DNA from: CAYSEW01 sp964430245
GTDB taxonomy: Bacteria; Bacteroidota; Bacteroidia; Flavobacteriales_D; Parvicellaceae
Length of the DNA stretch: 64,000 bases
Reading direction: 5' to 3'
NCBI GenBank assembly: GCA_964430245.1
Contig: CAYSEW010000003.1
Span: 62,001-126,000 of the forward strand
Made by a program: the position numbers and the translations under genes. Shown here one piece after another: positions 33,963 to 42,200 of this stretch. Under the pieces are notes generated by a model. That model saw only the letters and a list, made by a program, of their open reading frames with translations, did not search any database and was not told where the DNA came from. Position 1 is the first letter of the stretch. The number at the start of each line of letters is the position of its first letter.

Positions 33963-35524
33963 ACTAGTAATTTCAATGTAGGGTTTAAAGGATCTGCATT
34001 TGCTAAAAGTTGTTTTGCATAATCATCTTTCAACGCTGCATAAAGAGGAATAAAATTATCTGTTCTTTCTGATAGTTTATTTTCTATCGAAATTCTTTCT
34101 TTTATTTTTTTCACTTTACTTAAATATTGAGACTCTCTTTTCTTGACATTCTGAAGGATTTTCTTTTCAGTCTTGAGCAAAATATTATCTATCTTTTTTA
34201 ACTCCGCTGCAAAATAATTAGTTAAATCTATATCAAGTTTTTGGGCCTTATCAAATAAACTTTTTTTCATTTGATCCAATAACTCATATTCGTGAGAAAG
34301 GTCGATTTTAATTTCTTTATTATCAATAATTTTTTTCACCAAAAGGTCATAAGGAACAAATAAATCATCTATAGAAAGTCCCTGTTCAGTCCACCAGCTA
34401 AATTCTTCAGAGGATAACCATGCAAAGCTTTCTCTAAGAAAAACCTTAGGAAATTGCACATCCAATGATTTAAAAAGTGTTTTTAGCTGAGCCCAGTAAG
34501 TAATTTCTGCCGGACCACCAACATAAGCTAAATTAGGCAGTATTAGCTCCTGATAGACAGGTCTTAATAAAACATTTGGACTAAAAGAAGCTGGATCTAA
34601 TTCAATCTTTTTAATCAATTCATTAAAACTAAACTTTTTGCTTCCAATCCAAAAAAGGTCCCCTTCAGGAATAATACGATGTCTTTTATCCTCATCAAAA
34701 CAAAATAAATTAACAGGTCTTGATTGAACCTGAATAGGGTATCCTGCTTTTTCTAGCTCATTATTGGTAGCCTTTACTTGATCCGCTGATATTCCTTCCT
34801 CAATTTCCTTTTTAAAAATAGGGATCATTGCTTTCTTTAATTCATTATCATCACCGTCAATGATCAATAAATTATAATCTGTAAAAAAATGATGAACCCA
34901 ATACCTTGTAACGTCAGCCCAGTTATCTCTTTTAAATGCTTCAGAAAAAACTGCCATTAACTCTTCACCCCTACTATCAGTTTTAAAAATTGATTTAAGC
35001 TCATCTAATGCTTCAGCAAATAAAGTAGTTTTTAATCTCCCTACTCCATTCTTATGATCACCTTTAATATTAATTCTATGGTTATAAATAGTTGCGGAGC
35101 TAATTTCTTCAAAATCATGATCTTCAGAAGCCATCCAAAAGACAGGGATAAAAAACTTATCCGAATGTTGTTCTTTTAAAACTTCAGCTAATTTAATTGT
35201 AGAAATAATTTTATGTATAAAGTATTGTGGACCTCCAAACAAACACAGCTGATGACCTGTTGTAACCGTATATGTATTAGTATCTAATATAGATCTCAGA
35301 CAGCTTGGCTCATTGATGTTAGCTCTTTCATATTGAAATGACAACCTATCATATAATAATTGCCTGCTGTTATTGTCAAAGCTCTTATTTTTAATTTGTT
35401 TCTCAAAATCAGTTTTTGAAAATTCAATATCCAAAAAAGCAGCCATGTCTGGAGTCTTATTTAAGTAATCCTGAACAAATCTTGATGGATAGATTTTATT
35501 ATCTAAAGGAATGCTACTATACAT
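33956..35524 (-). CDS. bshC: Bacillithiol biosynthesis cysteine-adding enzyme BshC
   Basis: A 522-residue cytoplasmic enzyme that adds cysteine to glucosaminyl-malate in the last step of bacillithiol synthesis. BshC features visible are TVTTGHQLCLFGGPQYFIHKI (HIGH-like region, about 90-110), PVFWMASEDHDFEEI (about 148-162) and a long C-terminal coiled coil (about 425-490). Length is normal (about 520-540). Bacillithiol is the low-molecular-weight thiol of many Bacteroidota as well as Firmicutes. BshA and BshB are not in the window. A -7 box ends seven bases before the ATG. Confidence 0.95.
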   Translation of the reverse strand: MYSSIPLDNKIYPSRFVQDYLNKTPDMAAFLDIEFSKTDFEKQIKNKSFDNNSRQLLYDRLSFQYERANINEPSCLRSILDTNTYTVTTGHQLCLFGGPQYFIHKIISTIKLAEVLKEQHSDKFFIPVFWMASEDHDFEEISSATIYNHRINIKGDHKNGVGRLKTTLFAEALDELKSIFKTDSRGEELMAVFSEAFKRDNWADVTRYWVHHFFTDYNLLIIDGDDNELKKAMIPIFKKEIEEGISADQVKATNNELEKAGYPIQVQSRPVNLFCFDEDKRHRIIPEGDLFWIGSKKFSFNELIKKIELDPASFSPNVLLRPVYQELILPNLAYVGGPAEITYWAQLKTLFKSLDVQFPKVFLRESFAWLSSEEFSWWTEQGLSIDDLFVPYDLLVKKIIDNKEIKIDLSHEYELLDQMKKSLFDKAQKLDIDLTNYFAAELKKIDNILLKTEKKILQNVKKRESQYLSKVKKIKERISIENKLSERTDNFIPLYAALKDDYAKQLLANADPLNPTLKLLVY

Positions 35525-35531
35525 GATAATT

Positions 35532-35539
35532 CAAAAATA
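35532..35539 (-). promoter_or_regulatory. -7 box (TATTTTTG) for bshC
   Basis: On the minus strand TATTTTTG fits TAnnTTTG exactly and ends seven bases before the bshC ATG, so the leader would be very short or absent. No clear -33 TTG is seen. Confidence 0.5.
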
Positions 35540-35592
35540 ACACAGTTCTGTAAGATAGTTTAATATTTATTCTGTAAAGACTATTATAATTA

Positions 35593-35600
35593 TAAATTTG
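35593..35600 (+). promoter_or_regulatory. -7 box (TAAATTTG) for the Nramp-family gene
   Basis: TAAATTTG fits TAnnTTTG exactly and ends three bases before the ATG at 35604. It contains an in-frame TTG that could be mistaken for the start codon. The message is probably leaderless. Confidence 0.5.
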
Positions 35601-35603
35601 GGC

Positions 35604-36878
35604 ATGCCAAATAAAAAAAATCTTCTAAAAGCCATGGGGCCTGGTATTTTATTTGCCAGTACTGCTATAGGAGTTTCTCATTTAGTACAAAGTACAAAAG
35701 CTGGAGCAGGATTTGGATTTGGACTTCTTTGGGCAATATTACTTGCTAATTTATTTAAATATCCTTTTTTTGAATATGGATCAAGGTATGCTAATGCTAC
35801 TGGAAAAAGCATAATTGATGGTTACCATCAACTAGGCAGGTGGGCATTATGGTTTTACTTTATAATTACAATAGCATCAATGTTTTTTGTATGTGCTGCT
35901 GTAGGAAAGGTTACTTCGGGATTCATGGAGAATTTATTTGGCATGGGGCATCATTTATACTGGCCTATGACTACAACTGCATTAGTATTGGGAATATGTG
36001 GTACCATTCTGATTTCGGGTAGATACAATCTATTGGACACACTTATAAAGATCATTGGCATAGTGCTACTGCTCTCTACATTAATAGCTTTTACATTAAC
36101 ATTAATAAATGGGCCTTTACCTAAAACTGCAGTTTTTATTGAAGTAGATCCTTGGGGAGCAGCAGGATTGGCTTTCTTAATTCCATTAATGGGTTGGATG
36201 CCTACAGCAGTGGATCTATCTACATGGAATAGTCTATGGACAATAGAAAGAATTAAACAAACAGGATACAGACCAAAACTAAAAGAAACTTTATTTGATT
36301 TTAACTTCGGATACATTACTTCAGCGTTGCTTTCTATTTGTTTTGTAACAATGGGAGCTTATATGCTCTATGGAACAGGTTTTGAAATGCCAAAAGCAAG
36401 TGATGAATTTGCTGGAAGTGTAGTTGGTTTATATACAGAAGTTATTGGAAGCTGGAGTTACATTATTATAGCTGCAGCTACTTTTTCAATTATGTTTGGT
36501 ACTTGTATTGCGGTATTTGACGGATATGGTCGAGCATTGAAAAGAAGCTCTGAGCTTCTATTCCCTATAATGATAAAAAATAATGAATCAAATATTTCTA
36601 AATCTCTATATCCTCTATTTATTGGTATTCTCATTTTAGGAACATTCTTATTAATATGGTCATTTGAAGGAACTGGAGATTTTGGAATATTAGTTAATAT
36701 TGCCACTATTATCTCTTTTCTAATTGCTCCAGTAATAGCCATATTTAATTTTATTCTGGTACAAAAAAAATATATCGGAAAAGAAGCTACTCCCCCATTA
36801 TGGATGAGCATTTTAAGCTATTTAGGCATCCTATTTTTAACAGGATTCAGCATCTATTATTTAGTCAGTTTATTTTAA
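35604..36878 (+). CDS. Divergent Nramp-family transporter
   Basis: A 424-residue membrane protein with about eleven hydrophobic segments and the Nramp-like opening MGPGILFASTAIG. Canonical Nramp proteins have a DPGN metal-site motif in helix 1 and MPH in helix 6. Here helix 1 reads STAIGVSHLVQST and helix 6 reads GWMPTAVDLSTW, so the usual Asp and Asn ligands are missing. It therefore belongs to a non-canonical Nramp group and its ion is unknown; Mn or Fe transport should not be assumed. I chose ATG 35604 over an in-frame TTG at 35598 because the TTG lies in a -7 box. It is divergent from bshC. Confidence 0.85.
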   Translation: MPNKKNLLKAMGPGILFASTAIGVSHLVQSTKAGAGFGFGLLWAILLANLFKYPFFEYGSRYANATGKSIIDGYHQLGRWALWFYFIITIASMFFVCAAVGKVTSGFMENLFGMGHHLYWPMTTTALVLGICGTILISGRYNLLDTLIKIIGIVLLLSTLIAFTLTLINGPLPKTAVFIEVDPWGAAGLAFLIPLMGWMPTAVDLSTWNSLWTIERIKQTGYRPKLKETLFDFNFGYITSALLSICFVTMGAYMLYGTGFEMPKASDEFAGSVVGLYTEVIGSWSYIIIAAATFSIMFGTCIAVFDGYGRALKRSSELLFPIMIKNNESNISKSLYPLFIGILILGTFLLIWSFEGTGDFGILVNIATIISFLIAPVIAIFNFILVQKKYIGKEATPPLWMSILSYLGILFLTGFSIYYLVSLF

Positions 36879-36889
36879 GAGCAAATGGC

Positions 36890-36897
36890 TATCTTTG
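36890..36897 (+). promoter_or_regulatory. -7 box (TATCTTTG) for the secreted protein gene at 36903
   Basis: TATCTTTG fits TAnnTTTG exactly and ends five bases before ATG 36903. It overlaps the short extra coding stretch from the upstream in-frame ATG 36885, which argues that 36903 is the true start. Confidence 0.5.
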
Positions 36898-36902
36898 ACC
36901 CC

Positions 36903-38777
36903 ATGAAAAGATTTTGGCTTCTAATATTGTCTGTTTTAATTTTGTTTGATTCAAAGGGACAAACCAATACAATTATTCAATCTGAATCTCATGCTGAGGT
37001 TACTCTTTCGGAACATAAAGATCTCTGGAGGGTTACTCTTCAAAATATGGAAATGCCACATCCAGACGGAAAAAGTGAGAAAGCTCGTTTAGAAAAGCTA
37101 AAAAGAAAATTAAGCTTAAAATACCCAAGAAAATCTGCACATGGATTTATTCAAAAATCTTCTGATTCTCTACCTACAATAGAAATTGAAAATGGGTTTG
37201 AAGGAAATACCTATAACAACAGAGTTCCCAACGATAACACTCTCGCTATTTCTAATGATGGGATCATAGCCACTGGCATCAATTCTACCTATTTATTTTA
37301 TAACACCCAAAATGACAGTGTAATTGATCAGGGAACTTTACATTCATTTGCAGCTGGTTTTCCTCAGTTCAATACAGTAAGTAAATATGATCCAAAATTT
37401 ATTTATGACCCTAACGAGGATCGATTTATCGTCACTTTTTTAATTGGGACAGTCTACCAAAACAGCAATATTTGTGTTGCTTTTTCTTCATCTAACAACC
37501 CATTAGATCCATGGAATGTATATTTAGTAAGTGGTAATCCACTAGGAACCGATCATTGGACAGATTACCCAGCTATTTCATTAACTGAAGATGAATTATT
37601 TATAACAGGAAATTTATTAGAAAATGGTGTGAGCTGGCAAATTGGATTTCAACAATCATTAATCTGGCAGATCGATAAGTTTGATGGTTACAATGGTGAA
37701 TCTTCTATAGACATGCAAATCTGGAGTGATATTATTGATGACACAATTCCTTTAAGAAATATTCATCCCGCTATGGGCGCTAGAGGATTAACAGGACCTA
37801 ATCAATATTTACTAAGTAATAAAAATTTTTCAGCAGAAAGTGACACTTTGTATATGATTGAGATCACTAACACTTTAAGCAGTGGACAGTCCTCCATTAA
37901 CCTAACAAGATTCAGCTTAGAAGATCATTACTTCCTTAGTCCTAATGGTCAACAATCTATATCTAAAGAATTGGCTACAAATGATTCAAGGTTATTAGGT
38001 GCAATCATAGATGATGAATGGATTCAATATGTACATCACTCAATGGATACAACTTATGGCACAGGAGGTATTTACCATGGAACGATAGAGAATTATAGCA
38101 CTAACCCAGTTGTCTCTGGAAATATTATTTCAGACTCAATTATAGATTTTGGTTATCCCAATATTGCATCTACTGGTATTAACCCCAATGAAAAAGAATG
38201 TATTATTGGATTCAATTACACTTCACCTGTTGACACTAATGGACTTGCTTGTTTTTATATGAATAACTCATCCATGTATTCAGACAGAAACATCTTAAAA
38301 GTAGGTGATGCCCCTATCAATAGTTTTGTTTCTGGTAATATTGACAGATGGGGAGATTATTTTGGCATTCAACGTTACTATAGTGAGCCCTGCAGGGTTT
38401 GGATGTCCGGTATGTTTGGAAAAACAGTTAATAATGGAAGCTGGATCAGCAGTATAGCTGTTTCTGACACTTGCAGAACACCTGATCCAATTATTACTAT
38501 AAATCCACCTTTTTCAGAAGGAAGTTTATTTCCCAACCCAGCTATAGACTGGATCACTTTTGATTTCACACTCAATGAAACAATGATGGTGTTGATTGAA
38601 TTATATGATATTCAAGGAAAATTAGTGAAAGAGCTTTATAATGATTCTGCAAAAGAAGGTCAAAACAGATTAACATTTAATGGATATTACCTAAAAGCTG
38701 GTGTTTATTTTGTTAGGATATCCAATGACCAGACCATTCTATTTACTGAAAAGTTAATAAAGAACAATTCTAATTAA
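36903..38777 (+). CDS. Secreted T9SS cargo protein, function unknown
   Basis: A 624-residue secreted protein. The signal peptide is MKRFWLLILSVLILFDSKGQ; an upstream ATG (36885) would put charged residues before it and lies in a -7 box, so I start at 36903. The body (about 60-520) has beta-rich segments with the motif PNDNTLAISNDGIIATGINS and KYDPKFIYDPNEDRFIV. These look like a propeller or carbohydrate-binding surface fold, but I do not recognise a named domain. The C-terminal 85 residues are a T9SS type A sorting domain (SLFPNPAIDWITFDF, then GVYFVRISNDQTILF). The protein should be released or attached at the cell surface. Confidence 0.82.
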   Translation: MKRFWLLILSVLILFDSKGQTNTIIQSESHAEVTLSEHKDLWRVTLQNMEMPHPDGKSEKARLEKLKRKLSLKYPRKSAHGFIQKSSDSLPTIEIENGFEGNTYNNRVPNDNTLAISNDGIIATGINSTYLFYNTQNDSVIDQGTLHSFAAGFPQFNTVSKYDPKFIYDPNEDRFIVTFLIGTVYQNSNICVAFSSSNNPLDPWNVYLVSGNPLGTDHWTDYPAISLTEDELFITGNLLENGVSWQIGFQQSLIWQIDKFDGYNGESSIDMQIWSDIIDDTIPLRNIHPAMGARGLTGPNQYLLSNKNFSAESDTLYMIEITNTLSSGQSSINLTRFSLEDHYFLSPNGQQSISKELATNDSRLLGAIIDDEWIQYVHHSMDTTYGTGGIYHGTIENYSTNPVVSGNIISDSIIDFGYPNIASTGINPNEKECIIGFNYTSPVDTNGLACFYMNNSSMYSDRNILKVGDAPINSFVSGNIDRWGDYFGIQRYYSEPCRVWMSGMFGKTVNNGSWISSIAVSDTCRTPDPIITINPPFSEGSLFPNPAIDWITFDFTLNETMMVLIELYDIQGKLVKELYNDSAKEGQNRLTFNGYYLKAGVYFVRISNDQTILFTEKLIKNNSN

Positions 38778-38789
38778 CTTTTAAATCGT

Positions 38790-39209
38790 TTAATACAGAT
38801 AAGATTTTTCACCATTGATTATTTGGTAAATTTTTCCTTGATCATCTTTATAGTACTTAGCATGCCCAAGCTCATTAACGATTTTTCCATCTTTATATTC
38901 TACTGAATTAACTAATACATTATCAACATACCAACTCCACTTTCCTTCTCTTTCACCCTGCTTGATTTTACCTTTTGAATAGCCGTTATTTAATGAACCA
39001 TTAGGGCCATCAGTATTATAATTACTATAGAAAGCTCCCGAGTACAATTTACCTTCGTAATAATACAATCCATCAGTATAAGTTAGATCCGATTGATTGA
39101 TTATAACGCATATCTCATCAATATTTTCATTTTGAGAAAATGCTTGATTAGATAAAAAAATGGATAAAGTAATAAAGGGGATGATTGATCTTTTAATTGC
39201 TGATTTCAT
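38790..39209 (-). CDS. Small exported YwqK/MORN-like repeat protein
   Basis: A 139-residue protein with a signal peptide (about 1-25, ending NQAFSQ). The rest has short repeats of the type Y-x-x-G-K-L-Y-x-G-x-F and G-x-R-x-G-K-W-S-W-Y, ending VEYKDGKIV, which resembles YwqK/MORN-type beta-hairpin repeats. In Bacteroidota such proteins are common, exported and of unknown role; the label antitoxin sometimes given to YwqK relatives is not supported here, since no toxin gene is adjacent. It is convergent with the secreted protein gene and lies upstream, on the same strand, of nothing else within the operon distance. Confidence 0.65.
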   Translation of the reverse strand: MKSAIKRSIIPFITLSIFLSNQAFSQNENIDEICVIINQSDLTYTDGLYYYEGKLYSGAFYSNYNTDGPNGSLNNGYSKGKIKQGEREGKWSWYVDNVLVNSVEYKDGKIVNELGHAKYYKDDQGKIYQIINGEKSYLY

Positions 39210-39289
39210 AACATGTGGATTATAAGGTTTATACCCTTATAATACAAAATCAAATAAAAGTCACATTCATAGGATTATAACTGAATGCA

Positions 39290-42200
39290 TTAATTGGTCT
39301 CAGAGTCCCAAACATACTCAGAAATAACTGCATTGTTTTTGAAATAAAATGTTCCCCACCTAGAGACTACTTTTCTAAACTCATCTCCTTTATTTCCTTT
39401 AACAACATATCGAATGATCGTGATTTCAACAACATCTCCTGAACTATTTGTACGCTCATGTTGTCTCTCAGTAACACCTTCAGGATAATCAATTGCAATT
39501 TGATCTTTATAGCTATCAACAATATCAGTTGGGTTGATTTCTTTGATATCATCTATTTCACTATTCACTTTTTCATTACTTCTGATATCATTTGAAAGAG
39601 CATCACCTAAATTCTCTGAATGTTTATCCTGAAAAGCTTCAATTTCAGTTGTATTCATTTCTCTCATCATTTCCATTTCAGTTCTTTCAGAAAACCTTTC
39701 ATCATCTAACATTTCCTTTTCTGTATAAACGTTGTATAATTTATCAGTGCTGGATTCTGCTCTTAAATTTTCCTTATCAGACTCTTTATCATGATACCTA
39801 TCCATTTCAGGTATAACTACCTCTTCTCTTGATATATCAGCATCTTTAGCTAACTCTGAAATCTTAGTGTCTAATTCCTCTTTATTGTCATAATTTGAAA
39901 ATGTATTGTTTCTTGCATTATTATCTAGAACAGCATCTTTATCTGAAACATTATCCTTGTAATAATCTACTTCTGGTATATTTTCTTGCCTTGGAATATC
40001 AGATTCAACAGATAAAGTTGAGATTCTAGTATCTAATGACTCTTTACTGTCATAATTTGAATAAGTAATTGTTTTTAATCGATTTACATTTACTTCTTCA
40101 GTATAAGAAACATCATCCTTATATAATTCTACTTTAGGAGAATTATTTTTACGAGGTTCATCTCTATCAATAGCAACCAAAGATTGGTCTGATTCCAATT
40201 TTTCCTTAGCAGTATAATTATCAATCGAAAGCTCCTTACCTCCTTCAATCCTACTATCTTCAATACTTGTTAAAGCATCCTTATAGTAATCGGTTTTAGG
40301 GATATTTTCTTGCCTAGGCAAATCTCTATCTAAATCATTTTCAGCTATTTGATTTATTAATTCTTCTGTATTCTCATGATTTTCAGTTGAAACTTGATTA
40401 CCATAATCAATTCTTTGATCCATAACATTGGATTCCATATCTTTAAAATGATCGAGCTGAGGAATTGTTTTTAGCCTATTGTCATCCGCATCTTGTTGCT
40501 CTTTTGTACGCTCAGTCTTTATTTTGTCAATTTCATATAGCCTGTCTGAATTTTCCTTTATATGATCTTCTAGCACATCAGATTTTTCTTTAAATTCTGT
40601 ATCCTTTATCTCACTAATTAGTCTTTGTTTTTCATCGTCTTGTTCAATCCTTCCTTTAAATATTAGATTATCAATTTCACTTTCACTGTACTTTCCTGTA
40701 ACTTCCTCACCATATAAAACAGTATAATTATCTATTTGATTTTTAGAGGGATCAATATTGTTGGCATTATTGGCTTTTTCAGCAGCCAACCTATCTAATA
40801 TATCGTTGATCTCCCTTATTTTATCTTTAGGATATGTCGCATCATTTTGAATATTCAATGCATCCTGAAACCTCTTCAAAGCCAGCCTATATTTTTTTTG
40901 TTCGAATGCCGAATTACCAGCTTTAATTAAATTATTAAATTGAAGTGTAGATTTTTCTTTACTTGCTGCAGTCATTCTATCCTCTTCTACTTTTCTTATT
41001 TGTTCTGGCGGATATGGATCAGTTGGTTTCAATCCTTTAGCTCTACGATAAAGTTCCAATGCTTTATTATAATTTTTATCTGCATACATCTTATCTGCAA
41101 CCTCAATGATCTTCTGATATTGCTTGTCTAATTCTTCATCTGCAACTTCTAGCATCCTGTTATTGATCCAATCGATCTGTTCTTGAGGGTAACTCTCATC
41201 AGATTTAGTATCAAATGCCTGCTTGTAATAATTTTTTGCTTTGGACCATTGTTCAGCATCTCTAGCAGCATCTGCCTGATTGATCAATTTATTATATTTA
41301 TCTGTTATTGCTTGAAGTTTTTCTTCATTTTGTTTATTCTCTAATAGGTCTTTAAGAGTTCTATCAATTTCAGCAATTTTTTGATCAGGATATCCATCTT
41401 CTGGATTCATGTTTTTAGCTCGTAAAAAAAGTTCTTTAGCTTTATCGTAATTCTTGGCATTGAACTGATCATCAGCTGCAGCAATTAATTTATCATATTG
41501 TTGCTTAAATTCATCTTCTGTTTCCTTTTTCATTTGATCATTGATCCAATCGAGCTGCTCCTGAGGATAAGATGCTGAACCATCTACCATATTAGCATCT
41601 CTATAAAATTGTTTGGCTTTCATCCATTCCTTTGCATCTCGTGCTGCATCAGCTTTAGCTATAAAGTCATTATATTTTGAATTCTTTTCATTTGATGCCG
41701 CCTGATTTTTTAATTTAATTTCAATCTCTGCTAATTTTTGTTTTGGGTAATATTCTTGATTATACAATGCCAATGCTGCCTCAAATGAAGTTTTTGATTT
41801 TTCATAATCGTCTTCAGAGAACTCTCTATCTGCTTTAGCAATTAATTCATCATATTGCTTACGTTTACTGGACTCATTTTCAGCGTTAGCTTTAAGTTCT
41901 TCTAATTTTTTATTAATCTCTTCAACTCTATTTTTTGGATATTCTTTTTCATATAACTTTAATGCATTTTTATAGCTGATAAGAGCTAAGTCCCATTTTT
42001 CTGATTCATATTCATTATCTGCCTGTGCTATAAGTTTGTTATATTCCCTGTTCTGATCCTCAAGTTGAGCTGTTAACCTTCTTATTTCCCTGATTTTCTC
42101 TAAAGGGTATGATTCTGTAGGTTTTAGGTCTTTAGCCTTATTATAAGTTAATAGAGCCTGCTCATAATCTTTATTGGCTAAAAACTCATCTGCCTTCTGA

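Noticed and set aside
36885..36902. Upstream ATG as start of the secreted protein at 36903
   Set aside because: It adds residues before a complete signal peptide and lies on top of a perfect -7 box.
38790..39209. YwqK-like protein as an antitoxin
   Set aside because: No toxin gene is adjacent and the protein has a signal peptide, which does not fit a cytoplasmic antitoxin.
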